Source of the DNA: Endozoicomonas acroporae
Lineage (GTDB): Bacteria > Pseudomonadota > Gammaproteobacteria > Pseudomonadales > Endozoicomonadaceae
Reading direction: 5' to 3'
NCBI RefSeq assembly: GCF_002864045.1
Contig: NZ_PJPV01000108.1
Location: 1-34,786 of the forward strand
DNA: 34,786 nucleotides
Shown here: piece after piece, positions 7,678-16,799 of the stretch
How positions within the stretch are numbered: position 1 is the stretch's first letter
Layout: each line of letters starts with the position of its first letter
Made by a program: the position numbers and the translations under genes
The notes under the pieces: generated by a model
Told to the model about the DNA's origin: nothing
The model's database searches: none
The model's input: the letters and a program-made list of their open reading frames with translations, nothing else

Positions 7678-10533
7678 TCAGTCAGCCGTTTTCACTGACT
7701 TTTTTCTCCTCCTGTTCCTCTTTTTTGTTTTTTCTGTTGGCTCTTCTACATATTCTTCGGCGGTAAAATAACAGTCATCAGAAAATTCCCCTCCTTCATC
7801 GGCAGTAACGTATGCTTCATCTACTGACCCCTCGCCGCTGTTCTGTAACAAAGAGCCATAAGCCTCTGGCGGGACGGCTAACTTTGTCTTTATTTGCTCA
7901 ATAACTATTTTTATTGAATCCTGGTTCACAAGCCTGGTCACCGGGATTTCAATGACCTCAAATCCTGATTTTTGCAGCAGGGCGATTTTCAGCAACGTCG
8001 GCCCATTCCTGGTTTTGAAATCACCACCTACGTAATGGGAAGGTCCCTGAACGTCGATCACCATGTTGTACTCTGGCAGTAGCAGGTCAACCGGAGGTAA
8101 TGAGTTCAGACTCTTTTCTTCATCAATCTTCAACGAAGGAAGGCTTGATTGGAGTTGATCGCGGAGGGTGGATTGAGATTGTGAAATGAATGTCTGGTAA
8201 TCGGGAACCACCGGACACGCTCTCCCAAGCCAACTTGCAGCCATGGCAATGATGGATTGATCCTCTATACTGCCCGGGGATGTACTTTCCAGGCGAGAAA
8301 ATAGTTCGCCTATGTGCTTTTCAAGGGAGTGTTTATCATTATTGCCTGATTCCAGATACAACCTGGCACAGAATACCATGACTCCCCAGAGAGACATCAA
8401 TATACTTTGCTGAGAGAGCTGAGGTGTTTTACTGATTCTGTCAACAAGAAAATCGAACGTAGATTTCACCAGGTTCAGTTCAATGGCCTCACCCAGTTTC
8501 GCCAGGGCCCACAGCAGGTTGGCGATACCTTGAGTGTTGAAGTGGTCTTTCTCTTCTTTTGATTCGGCTTTGGTTTTCACATGGTACAACAGCGCGGCCA
8601 GAGCTTCTTTGAGCTTCGGTGTCTTCTCCAGCTCCAGCCCGTTGTCCACCAGTATCACCACGGCCCACAGCAGGTTGATGGTACCTTGAGACTTGAAGCG
8701 GTCTTTCTCTTCTTTTGATTCAGCTGTGGTTTTCACATGGTACAACAGCGCGGCCACGGCCTCTTTGAGCTTCGGTGTCTTCTCCAGCTCGAGCCCGTTG
8801 TCCACCAGTTTCGCCATTGCCCACAGCAGGTTGGCCACTGCCTGTGGTTTGAAGTGGTCTTTCTCTTCTTTTGATTCGGCTTTGATTTTCACATGGGGCA
8901 ACAGCGCGGCCACGGTCTCTTTGAGCTTCACTGTCTTCTCCAGCGACAGGCCGTTATCCACCAGTTTCGCCACGGCCCACAGCAAGCTGGCAATACCTTG
9001 AGTTTTGAAGTGGTCTTTCTCTTCTTTTGATTCGGCCTTGATTGCCACATGGGGCAATAACGCACTCACGGTCTCTTTGAGCTTCGCTGTCTTCTCCAGC
9101 CCATTGTCCACCAGTTTTGCCACGGCCCACAGCAGGTTGACGATATGTTGAGGAATAAAGTGGTCTTTTTTTGCTTCTGCTTTGGTTTTCACCTGGGGCA
9201 ACAGCGCGGCCACGGCCTCTTTGAGCTTCGCTGTCTTCTCCAGCTCGAGCCCGTTGTCCACCAGTTTCGCCATTGCCCACAGCAGGTTGGCGACTGCCTG
9301 TGGCTTGAAGTGGTCTTTCTCTTCTTTTGATTCGGCTTTGGTTTTCACACAGGGCAACAGCGCACACACGGCCTCTTTGAGCTTCGCTGTCTTCTCCAGC
9401 TCCAGTCCGTTGTCCACCAGTTTTGCCACGGCCCACAGTAGACTGGCGACTTCCTTTAGCTTGAAGTGGTCTTTCTCTTTTTTTGCTTCGGCTTTGGTTT
9501 TCACATGGTGCAACAGCGCAACCACGGCCTCTTTGAGCTTCTGCGTCTTCTCCAGCTTTAGCCCGTTGTCCACCAGTTTCGCCAAGGCCCACAGCAGGAT
9601 AGTGGTATCTAAAGTGTTGACGCGGTCTTTCTCTTCTTTTGATTCGGCTATGGTTTTCACTTGGGGTAACAGCGCAGCCACAGCCTCTTTCAGCTTCGGT
9701 GTCTTCTCCAGCGCCAGACCATTGTCCACCAGTTTCGCCAGGGCCCACAGCAGGTTAGCGGTACCTTGAGTGTTGAAACGGTTTTTCTCTTCTTTTGATT
9801 CGGCTTTGGTTTTCACCTGGGGCAACACCGCAACCACGGCCTCTTTCAACTTCGCTGTCTTCTCCAGCGCCAGCCCATTGTCCGCCAGTTTTGCCAGGGC
9901 CCACAGTAGGTTGACGGTACCCATTGCATCAATACCCCTGGCTTCAGGTTTTTGGTTGCACTTAAGTATTACTGGATCAAGTAAAGTTGACAGTAAAGCA
10001 GCTTGAGCCTCCTTAACCCACTCATCCATGTATTTATGAGGGATAAAAACACCCGCTGAAGTAAATGAATGAAACGTTGTCGTCAGGCTTCGCCAAGTCC
10101 ACCCGGGTGTCGCTTTAAAATTGTGCAACAAGGGTATCAGTTGACGTTGTTCACTGTGATTTAAAGGTCGTTGTGACGCTGATGTGTATTGTTTAATTAA
10201 AGTGGCAAATTGACTGTGTTTTTTACCATCATAGCGATCACCATAATGAGTAGATGCCCCCTCCAGCCAATCCATTTTTTCTTTTGTGATGAGAGCATTA
10301 AAACCATGATCAGGTTTTATTGAGTGTCCTGGTGGACGGTTAGCAGAGCAGGCATCAGAAGCAGGATGACGTTCATTACACCTCTGGATATAGGGCAGTG
10401 GCGCAATCACCAGCCTGACTGTGCCATGTCTGTATCGCCCACTTTTTGCAGAATCGGTATGATCATCCGGTTGTTTATAATCATTACCTGATGTTGCGCA
10501 TTGCCAACTGACACCAGCACCGCCTCTGTCCAT
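7678..10533 (-). CDS. Copy I: RAP-family helical-repeat protein
   Basis: This copy has 951 residues. Nine full repeats plus a cap lie at about residues 203-680. The post-Gln string is G, G, D, E, A, H, G, A, G, then G in the cap. It equals that of copy H with H's fourth repeat removed and one substitution. The invariant Gln itself is lost in three repeats (AMGTV, NTLDTT, KLKEVA). Repeat 9 has LLWAVVILVDNGL, shared with H and J at the equivalent position. The RAP-type domain is near residues 812-877 (VDLLLPEYNMVIDVQG, with Glu instead of the second Asp of LLPD). The tail differs from K and J: DEAYVTADE, DCYFTAEEY, then EKTKKRNRRRKKSVKTAD, a basic cluster of slightly different sequence. The C-terminal third is nearly identical to copy H, while the N-terminus matches copy K. 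Confidence 0.96.
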   Translation of the reverse strand: MDRGGAGVSWQCATSGNDYKQPDDHTDSAKSGRYRHGTVRLVIAPLPYIQRCNERHPASDACSANRPPGHSIKPDHGFNALITKEKMDWLEGASTHYGDRYDGKKHSQFATLIKQYTSASQRPLNHSEQRQLIPLLHNFKATPGWTWRSLTTTFHSFTSAGVFIPHKYMDEWVKEAQAALLSTLLDPVILKCNQKPEARGIDAMGTVNLLWALAKLADNGLALEKTAKLKEAVVAVLPQVKTKAESKEEKNRFNTQGTANLLWALAKLVDNGLALEKTPKLKEAVAALLPQVKTIAESKEEKDRVNTLDTTILLWALAKLVDNGLKLEKTQKLKEAVVALLHHVKTKAEAKKEKDHFKLKEVASLLWAVAKLVDNGLELEKTAKLKEAVCALLPCVKTKAESKEEKDHFKPQAVANLLWAMAKLVDNGLELEKTAKLKEAVAALLPQVKTKAEAKKDHFIPQHIVNLLWAVAKLVDNGLEKTAKLKETVSALLPHVAIKAESKEEKDHFKTQGIASLLWAVAKLVDNGLSLEKTVKLKETVAALLPHVKIKAESKEEKDHFKPQAVANLLWAMAKLVDNGLELEKTPKLKEAVAALLYHVKTTAESKEEKDRFKSQGTINLLWAVVILVDNGLELEKTPKLKEALAALLYHVKTKAESKEEKDHFNTQGIANLLWALAKLGEAIELNLVKSTFDFLVDRISKTPQLSQQSILMSLWGVMVFCARLYLESGNNDKHSLEKHIGELFSRLESTSPGSIEDQSIIAMAASWLGRACPVVPDYQTFISQSQSTLRDQLQSSLPSLKIDEEKSLNSLPPVDLLLPEYNMVIDVQGPSHYVGGDFKTRNGPTLLKIALLQKSGFEVIEIPVTRLVNQDSIKIVIEQIKTKLAVPPEAYGSLLQNSGEGSVDEAYVTADEGGEFSDDCYFTAEEYVEEPTEKTKKRNRRRKKSVKTAD

Positions 10534-10589
10534 AATTATATTTCATTAATTCATGGGAAATATAAAAAGTAGACTACTCTATGGCATCA
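10534..10589. repeat. Conserved intergenic spacer H/I
   Basis: This 56 bp spacer is almost identical to the I/J and J/K gaps: the TATATTTC / GAAATATA dyad followed by AAAAAGTAGACTACTCTATGG. Confidence 0.8.
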
Positions 10590-13500
10590 TCAGTCAGCCG
10601 TTTTCACTGACTTTTTTCTCCTCCTGTTTCTCTTTTTTGTTTTTTTTGTTGGCTCTTCTACATATTCTTCGGCAGTAAAATAACAGTCATCGGAAAATTC
10701 CCCTCCTTCTTCGGCAGTAACGTATGCCTCATCTTCTGCCCCCTCGCCGATGTTCTGTAACAAAGAGCCATAAGCCTCTGGCGGGACGGCTAACTTTGTC
10801 TTTATTTGCTCAATAACTATTTTTATTGAATCCTGATTCACAAGCCTGGTCACCGGGATTTCAATGACCTCAAATCCTGATTTTTGCAGCAGGGCGATTT
10901 TCAGCAAAGTCGGCCCATTCCTGGTTTTGAAATCACCACCCACGTAATGGGAAGGTCCCTGAACGTCGATAACCATGTTGTACTCTGGCAGTAGCAGGTC
11001 AACCGGAGGTAATGAGTTCAGACTCTTCTCTTCTTCAATCTTCAACGAAGGAAGGCTTGATTGGAGTTGATCGCGTAAGGTGTACTGAGATTGTGAAATG
11101 AGTGTCTGGTAATCGGGAACCACCGGACACGCTCTCCCAAGCCAACTTGCTGCCATGGCAGTGATGGATTGATCCTCATTACCCGGGGATGTAATTTCCA
11201 GGCGAGAAAATAGTTCGCCTATGTGCTTTTCAAGGGAGTGTTTATCATTACTGCCTGATTCCAGATAAAACCTGGCACAGAATACCATGACTCCCCAGAG
11301 AGACATCAATATACTTTGCTGAGAGAGCTGCGGTGTTTTACTGATTCTATCAACAAGAAAATTGAACGTAGATTTAACCAGGTTCAGCTCAATGGCCTCA
11401 CCCAGTTTCGCCAGGGCCCATAGCAGGATGGCGGTACCTTGAGTGTTGAAGTGGTCTTTCTCTTCTTTTGATTCGGCTTTGGTTTTCACATGGTACAACA
11501 GCGCGGCCAGGGCCTCTTTGAGCTTCGGGGTCTTCTCCAGCTCCAGCCCGTTGTCCACCAGTATCACCACGGCCCACAGCAGGTTGACGGTACCTTGAGA
11601 CTTGAAGCGGTCTTTCTCTTCTTTTGATTCGGCTTTGGTTTTCACCTGGGGCAACAGCGCAGCCACGGCCTCTTTGAGTTTCGCTGTCTTCTCCAGCTTG
11701 AGCCCGTTATCCACCAGTTTCGCCATGGCCCAGAGCAGGTTGGCCACTGCCTGTGGGTTGAAGTGGTCTTTTTCTTCTTTTGATTCGGCTTTGGTTATCA
11801 CACGGGGCAACAGCGCGGCCACGGTCTCTTTAAGCTTGACTGTCTTCCCCAGCGTCAGGCCGTTATCCACCAGTTTCGCCACGGCCCACAGTAAGTTGGC
11901 AATACTTTGAGTTTTGAAGTGGTCTTTCTCTTCTATTGATTCGGCCCTGGTTGCCACATGGGGCAACAACGCGTTCACGGCCTCTTTGAGCTTCGCTGTC
12001 TTCTCCAGCCCATTGTCCACCAGTTTTGCCAAGGCCCACAGCAGGTTGGCGATATGCTGAGAAATAAAGTGGTCTTTCTTTGATTCTGCTTTGATTTTCA
12101 CCTGGAGCAACAGTGCGACCACAACCTCTTTGAGCTTCGTTTCCAGCTCCAGACCGTTGTCCACCAGTTTCGCCACGGCCCACAGCAGGTTGGCGACTGC
12201 CTGTGGCCTGAAGTGGTCTTTCTCTTCTTTTGATTCGGCTTTGGTTTTCACATAGGGTAACAGCGCACACACGGCCTCTTTGAGCTTTGCTGTATTCTCC
12301 AGCTCCAGTCCGTTGTCCACCAGTTTTGCCACGGCCCACAGTAGATTGGTGACTTCCTGTAGATTGAAGTGGTCTTTCTCTTTTTTGGATTCGGCTTTGG
12401 TTTTCACAAGGTGTACTAGTGCAGCCACGGCCTCTTTGAGATTCGTTGTCTTCTCCACTGCCAGACCGTTGTCCACCAGTTTCGCCAGGGCCCACAGCAG
12501 GTTGGCGATCTGCTGAAGAATAAAGTGGTCTTTCTCTTGTTTTGATTCAGCTTTGGTTTTCACATGGGGCAACAGCGCAGCCACGGCCTCTTTGAGCTTC
12601 GGCGTCTTCTCCAGCTTCAGCCCGTTGTCCACCAGTTTCGCCAGGGCCCACAGCAGATTAGCGGTATCTTGATTGTTGACGCGGTCTTTCTCTGCTTTTG
12701 ATTCGGCTTTGGTTTTCACCTGGGGTAACAGCGCAGCCACGGCCTCTTTCAGCTTCGGTGTCTTCTCCAGCGCCAGCCCATTGTCCACCAGTTTCGCCAG
12801 GGCCCACAGCAGGTTAGTGGTACCTTGAGTGTTGAAGCAGTCTTTCTCTTCTTTTGCTTCGGCTTTGGTTTTCACATGGGGCAACAGCGCAACCACGGCC
12901 TCTTTCAGCTTCGCTGTCTTCTCCAGCGCCAGCCCATTGTCCACCAGTTTTGCCAGGGCCCACAGCAGGTTGACGGTACCCTGTGCATTAATATCCCTGG
13001 CGTCAGGTTTTTGGTTGCACTTAAGTATTACTGGATCAAGTAAAGTTGACAGTAAAGCAGCTTGAGCTTCCTTAACCCACTCATCCATGTATTCATGAGG
13101 GGTAAAAACACCCGCTGAAGTAAATGAATGAAACGTTGTCGCCAGGCTTCGCCAAGTCCACCCGGGTGTCGTTTTAAAATCGTGCAACAAGGGTATCAGT
13201 CGGCGTTGTTCACTGTGATTTAAAGATCGTTGTGACGCTGATGCGTATTGTTTAATTAAAGTGGCAAATTGACTGTGTTTTTTACCATCATAGTAATCAC
13301 CATAATGAGTAGATATCCCCACCAGCCAATCCATTTTTTCTTGAGTGATGAGAGTTTTAAAATCATCAACAGGTTTTACTGAATGTCTTGGCGGATAGTC
13401 AGCAGAGCAGGTGCCAGAAGCACGATAAAATTCATTACGCCCCGGGATATAGGGGAGTGGAGCATTCGCCTGCCTGGCTGTGCGATGTCGATATCGCCTA

Positions 13501-13592
13501 CTCCCTGAAGAATCAGCATGACTGCCCGGTTGTTTATAATCATTACCTGATGTCGTGTATTTCCAACTTATACCAGCACCGCCTCTATCCAT
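10590..13592 (-). CDS. Copy H: RAP-family helical-repeat protein
   Basis: This copy has 1000 residues. Ten full repeats plus a cap lie at about residues 203-730. The post-Gln string is G, G, D, Q, E, A, H, S, A, G, then G in the cap; S (KTQSIA, repeat 8) is unique in the array. Repeat 6 carries a three-residue deletion in the inter-helix loop (LELETKLKEVV). Repeat 7 has the NGLEKT form. The RAP-type domain is near residues 861-926 (VDLLLPEYNMVIDVQG). The tail has DEAYVTAEE, DCYFTAEEY and KKTKKRNRRRKKSVKTAD, as in copy I. Its upstream gap is the one invaded by the palindromic element, so it lies 242 bp from copy G. If that element ends or processes the transcript, H to L could be expressed separately from A to G. 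Confidence 0.96.
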   Translation of the reverse strand: MDRGGAGISWKYTTSGNDYKQPGSHADSSGSRRYRHRTARQANAPLPYIPGRNEFYRASGTCSADYPPRHSVKPVDDFKTLITQEKMDWLVGISTHYGDYYDGKKHSQFATLIKQYASASQRSLNHSEQRRLIPLLHDFKTTPGWTWRSLATTFHSFTSAGVFTPHEYMDEWVKEAQAALLSTLLDPVILKCNQKPDARDINAQGTVNLLWALAKLVDNGLALEKTAKLKEAVVALLPHVKTKAEAKEEKDCFNTQGTTNLLWALAKLVDNGLALEKTPKLKEAVAALLPQVKTKAESKAEKDRVNNQDTANLLWALAKLVDNGLKLEKTPKLKEAVAALLPHVKTKAESKQEKDHFILQQIANLLWALAKLVDNGLAVEKTTNLKEAVAALVHLVKTKAESKKEKDHFNLQEVTNLLWAVAKLVDNGLELENTAKLKEAVCALLPYVKTKAESKEEKDHFRPQAVANLLWAVAKLVDNGLELETKLKEVVVALLLQVKIKAESKKDHFISQHIANLLWALAKLVDNGLEKTAKLKEAVNALLPHVATRAESIEEKDHFKTQSIANLLWAVAKLVDNGLTLGKTVKLKETVAALLPRVITKAESKEEKDHFNPQAVANLLWAMAKLVDNGLKLEKTAKLKEAVAALLPQVKTKAESKEEKDRFKSQGTVNLLWAVVILVDNGLELEKTPKLKEALAALLYHVKTKAESKEEKDHFNTQGTAILLWALAKLGEAIELNLVKSTFNFLVDRISKTPQLSQQSILMSLWGVMVFCARFYLESGSNDKHSLEKHIGELFSRLEITSPGNEDQSITAMAASWLGRACPVVPDYQTLISQSQYTLRDQLQSSLPSLKIEEEKSLNSLPPVDLLLPEYNMVIDVQGPSHYVGGDFKTRNGPTLLKIALLQKSGFEVIEIPVTRLVNQDSIKIVIEQIKTKLAVPPEAYGSLLQNIGEGAEDEAYVTAEEGGEFSDDCYFTAEEYVEEPTKKTKKRNRRRKKSVKTAD

Positions 13593-13834
13593 ATTTATAT
13601 TCCATTAATTCATGGAAAATATAAAAAGAAGACTAAGTAGTTGGCCAAATGGAATCGTATATTTCTGGCTAAGTGGACAGTTACTATGCAAGGCGCAACG
13701 TAGGGAGCATAGCCGTAGCTATGTGACCGGAGTTGCAACGCCGCAGAGTGACTGCCCACTTAGTCAGAAATATATGATTTCATTTGGTTAACTACTTACT
13801 GGCCTGTTTATAGCCCATCTTGCTTGAATGTCTA
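13593..13834. other. Enlarged G/H intergenic region
   Basis: This 242 bp gap has a copy of the usual spacer dyad next to copy H (TATATTCC... GGAAAATATAAAAAGAAGACT), then the palindromic element, then about 34 bp beginning ACTGGCCTGTTTATAGCCC. That last part aligns with the F/G gap (ACTGCTGTCTTGTTTATAGTTC). Removing the element and one ACT leaves a spacer like the F/G one. I see no gene here. Confidence 0.75.
13635..13797. mobile_element. MITE-like 163 bp palindromic element
   Basis: Nearly the whole element is one inverted repeat. The left end AAGTAGTTGGCCAAATG matches the reverse complement of the right end, AAGTAGTTAACCAAATG. About 46 bp of each arm match with roughly six transitions. The inner arms (around GGCGCAAC and GTTGCAACGCC) are weaker, and the centre is CATAGC-CGTA-GCTATG at 13708..13723. 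The trinucleotide ACT flanks it directly on both sides (13632..13634 and 13798..13800), consistent with a 3 bp target duplication. It is non-coding and has no transposase, so it would be mobilised in trans or be a REP/MITE-type relic. In RNA it would fold into one long hairpin. Confidence 0.8.
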
Positions 13835-16711
13835 TCAACTCCTGTGTAATTGCTGCTTAAGTAAATGGGTTTTTACCGACTTTTTTCTCTTCCTTTTTCT
13901 TTTTGGTTTACCTGTTTTCTCTTCTAAACACTCTTCGGCAGTAAAATAACAGTCATCTGAACATTGTCCGTCTTCATTGGCAGTAAAATATACTTCATCT
14001 GCCGCCTCCTCTTCCCTGTCTGGTGACACAGAGTCATGGGCCTCTGGCAGGACAGCTAACTTTGTCTTGATTTGCTCAATAACTATTTTCATTGAATCCA
14101 GGTTATTAAGCTTGTTCACCGGGATTTCAACAACCTCAAATCCCAATTTCTGCAGCAGGGTGATTTTCAGCAACGTCGAGCCATTCCTGGTTTTGAAATC
14201 ACCACTCACGTAATGAAAAGGTCCCTGAACGTCGATCACCATGTTGTAATCTGGCAGTCGCAGGTCAACCGGAGGTAATGAGTTCAGACTCTTTTCTTCT
14301 TCTATCTTCAACAACGGAAGGCTTGACTGGAGTTGGTCGCGGAAAGTGGATTGTAATTCTGAAATGGATATCTGGTAATCGGGGAGCACCGGACAGGCTT
14401 TTCCAAGCCAACTTGCGGCCATGGCCATGACGGTTTTAACCTCGGTACTGTCCGGACAGGTATTTTCAAGGCGAGAAAAAAGTTCACCTATGTGCTTTTC
14501 AAGCGGGTTTTTATCATTGTTACCTGAGTCCAGATAAAATCTGGCACTGAATACCATGACTCCCCAGAGCGACATTGATATATTTTGCTGAGAGAGTTGA
14601 GGGTTTTTACTGATTCTGTCAACAAGGAAATCGAACGTAGATTGAACCAGATTCAACTCAATGGCCTCACCCAGTTTCGCCAGGGCCCACAGCAGGTTGA
14701 CTGTACCTTGAGTGTTGAAGTCGTCTCTCTCTTCTTTTGATTCAACTTTGATTTTCACATGATACAGCAGCGCAGGCACGGCCTCTTCAAGCTTCGCTGT
14801 CTGACCCAGCACCAGCCCATTGTCCAACAGTGTTGCCAGGGCCCAAAGCAGGTTGATGGCACCTTGAGTGGTGAAGTGGCCTTTCTCTTCTTTTGATTCG
14901 GCTTTGGTTTTCACATGGGGCAACAACGCGACCACGGCCTCTTTCAGCTGCGGAGTCTCCTCCAGCTCCAGCCCATTGTCTACCAGTTTCGCAAAGGACC
15001 ACAGTAAGTTGGAGACTCCCTGTGGCTTGAAGTGGTCTTTCTCTTCTTTTGATTCCGCGTTGATTTTCACATGGTGCAACAGCGCGACCAAGGCCTCTTT
15101 CAGCCTCGGAGTATTCTCCAGCTCCAGCCCGTTCTCGACCAGTTTCGCCATGACCCACAGCAAGTTAGCGATATGCTGAGGCACAAAGTGATCTTTCTCT
15201 GCTTTTGATTCGGCTTTGCTTTTCACATGGGGTAATAACGCGGCCACGGCCTCTTTGAGCTTCACTGTCTTCTCCAGCTTCAGCCCGTTATCCACCAGCT
15301 TAGCCATGCCCCACAGCAGGTTGGAGATATGCTGAGGGATAAAGTGGTCTTTCTCTTCTTTTGCTTCGGCTTTGGATTTCACATGATGTAATAGCGCGGC
15401 CACGGCCTCTTTGAGCTTCGTTGTCTTCTCCAACGCCAGACCATTGTCCACCAGTTTTGCCACGGCCCACACCAGGTTGGCGATATGCTGAGGGATAAAG
15501 TGGTCTTTCTCTTGTTTTGATTCGGCCTTGGTTTTCACATGAGGCAACAGCGCAACCACCGCCTCTTTGAGCTGCGCTGTCTTCTCCAGCGCCAACCCGT
15601 TATCCACCAGTTTCGCCAAGGCCCACAGCAGATTTGCGATGGTTTGAGCGTTCAAGTGGTCTTTCTCTTCTTTTGATTCTGCTTTGTTTTTCACCTGGGG
15701 CAACAACGCTGCCACGACATTTTTGAGCTTCGGCGTCTTCTCCAGCTTCAGCCCATTGTCCACCAGTTTCGCCACGGCCCACAGTAGATTGGAGAATTCC
15801 TGTGGCTTGAATTGGTCTTTTTTTGAATCGGCTTTGGTTTTCGCCCGGGGCAATAGCGCGGCCACGGCCTCTTTGAGCTTCGGCGTATTTTCCAGTTTCA
15901 GCCCATTGCCCACCAGTTTCGCCATGGCCCATAGCAGGTTGGCGACTTCCTGTGGCGTGAAGTGGTCTACTTTTGATTCAGCTTTGGATTGCACAAGGGG
16001 CAACAGCGCGGTCACGGCCTCTTTCAGCTTCGGAGTCTTCTTCAGCTCCAGCCCATTGTCCGCCAGTTTCGCCAAGGCCCACAGCAGGTTGGCGATGCCT
16101 TGTATATCTATATCACTGGCTACAGTTTTTTGGTTGCACTTAAGGATTAATGCATCAAGTAACGCTGACAGTAAAGCGGCTTGAATTTCCCTATCCCCTT
16201 CATTCATGAATTTATGAGGGGTAAAAACACCCGCATAAGTCAATGAATGAAGCGTTGTTGTCAGACTTCGCCAAGACCACCCCGGCGTCACTTTAAAATC
16301 GTGTAACAATGGTATCAGTTGACGTTGTTCACTATGATTTAATGGTCGTTTTGACCCTGATGTGTACTGTTTGATTAAACAGGCAAATTGGCCATGATTT
16401 CTACCATCATAGCGATCACCATAACGAGCTGATCCCCCTGCCAGCCAATCCTTGTTTTCTGGTGTGATGAGGGCATTAAAACCATGAACAGGTTTTATTG
16501 AATGGCCTGGTGGATGGTTAGCAGAGCAGGCATCAGAAGCAGGATAAAATTCATTACGCTTTTGGGTATAGCGTAGTGGCACATTCACCTGCCTGACTGT
16601 GCCATACCTGTATTGCCCACTCCCTGAAGCACCGGCATGATCATCCGGTTGTTTATAATCATTACCTGAAGTTGTGTATTTCCAGCTTATACCTGCACCG
16701 CTCCTATCCAT
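13835..16711 (-). CDS. Copy G: RAP-family helical-repeat protein, long-tail subtype
   Basis: This copy has 958 residues. Nine full repeats plus a cap lie at about residues 200-683. The post-Gln string is G, E, E, T, H, H, H, G, G, then G in the cap; T (NAQTIA, repeat 4) occurs only here. Several repeats are shortened at the helix-2 end (KAESKVDHF, KADSKKDQF). The RAP-type domain is near residues 815-878 (VDLRLPDYNMVIDVQGPFHYV). The tail is more diverged: DEVYFTANE, DCYFTAEEC, GKPKRKRKRKKS and then an extended end THLLKQQLHRS. Copy F shares the THL ending and the variant basic cluster, so F and G form a subtype. The N-terminus reads ENKDWLAGGSARYGDRYDG. The start ATG is preceded by AAATATAAAT instead of AAATATAATT. 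Confidence 0.95.
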   Translation of the reverse strand: MDRSGAGISWKYTTSGNDYKQPDDHAGASGSGQYRYGTVRQVNVPLRYTQKRNEFYPASDACSANHPPGHSIKPVHGFNALITPENKDWLAGGSARYGDRYDGRNHGQFACLIKQYTSGSKRPLNHSEQRQLIPLLHDFKVTPGWSWRSLTTTLHSLTYAGVFTPHKFMNEGDREIQAALLSALLDALILKCNQKTVASDIDIQGIANLLWALAKLADNGLELKKTPKLKEAVTALLPLVQSKAESKVDHFTPQEVANLLWAMAKLVGNGLKLENTPKLKEAVAALLPRAKTKADSKKDQFKPQEFSNLLWAVAKLVDNGLKLEKTPKLKNVVAALLPQVKNKAESKEEKDHLNAQTIANLLWALAKLVDNGLALEKTAQLKEAVVALLPHVKTKAESKQEKDHFIPQHIANLVWAVAKLVDNGLALEKTTKLKEAVAALLHHVKSKAEAKEEKDHFIPQHISNLLWGMAKLVDNGLKLEKTVKLKEAVAALLPHVKSKAESKAEKDHFVPQHIANLLWVMAKLVENGLELENTPRLKEALVALLHHVKINAESKEEKDHFKPQGVSNLLWSFAKLVDNGLELEETPQLKEAVVALLPHVKTKAESKEEKGHFTTQGAINLLWALATLLDNGLVLGQTAKLEEAVPALLYHVKIKVESKEERDDFNTQGTVNLLWALAKLGEAIELNLVQSTFDFLVDRISKNPQLSQQNISMSLWGVMVFSARFYLDSGNNDKNPLEKHIGELFSRLENTCPDSTEVKTVMAMAASWLGKACPVLPDYQISISELQSTFRDQLQSSLPLLKIEEEKSLNSLPPVDLRLPDYNMVIDVQGPFHYVSGDFKTRNGSTLLKITLLQKLGFEVVEIPVNKLNNLDSMKIVIEQIKTKLAVLPEAHDSVSPDREEEAADEVYFTANEDGQCSDDCYFTAEECLEEKTGKPKRKRKRKKSVKTHLLKQQLHRS

Positions 16712-16799
16712 ATTTATATTTCAATAATTCATGAAAAATATAAAAAGTAGACTGCTGTCTTGTTTATAGTTCATCTTGCTGAAATGTCTATAAGTTTAA
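16712..16799. repeat. Long intergenic spacer F/G
   Basis: This 88 bp gap holds the usual AT-rich dyad in diverged form (TATATTTCAATAATTCATGAAAAATATA, split here as TATATTTC and AAATATA arms), then AAAAAGTAGACTGC, then about 45 bp found elsewhere only in the G/H gap. I see no gene or obvious terminator. Confidence 0.7.

Noticed and set aside
8954..9748. Minus-strand frame of 264 codons rich in Gly, Arg and Glu (MGPGETGGQ...) and similar ones in other copies
   Set aside because: This is a shifted frame inside the real genes. It is interrupted wherever a repeat changes length, while the main frame is continuous with a conserved start, RAP domain and tail.
9182..9769. Long plus-strand reading frame (about 195 codons) antisense to copy I, and dozens like it (MVFTWGNSAATASLSF type)
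   Set aside because: They are mirror images of the repeats. Because most repeats are exact multiples of three, a frame that is open in one repeat stays open in the next. They have no ribosome sites, and their composition follows the sense repeat.
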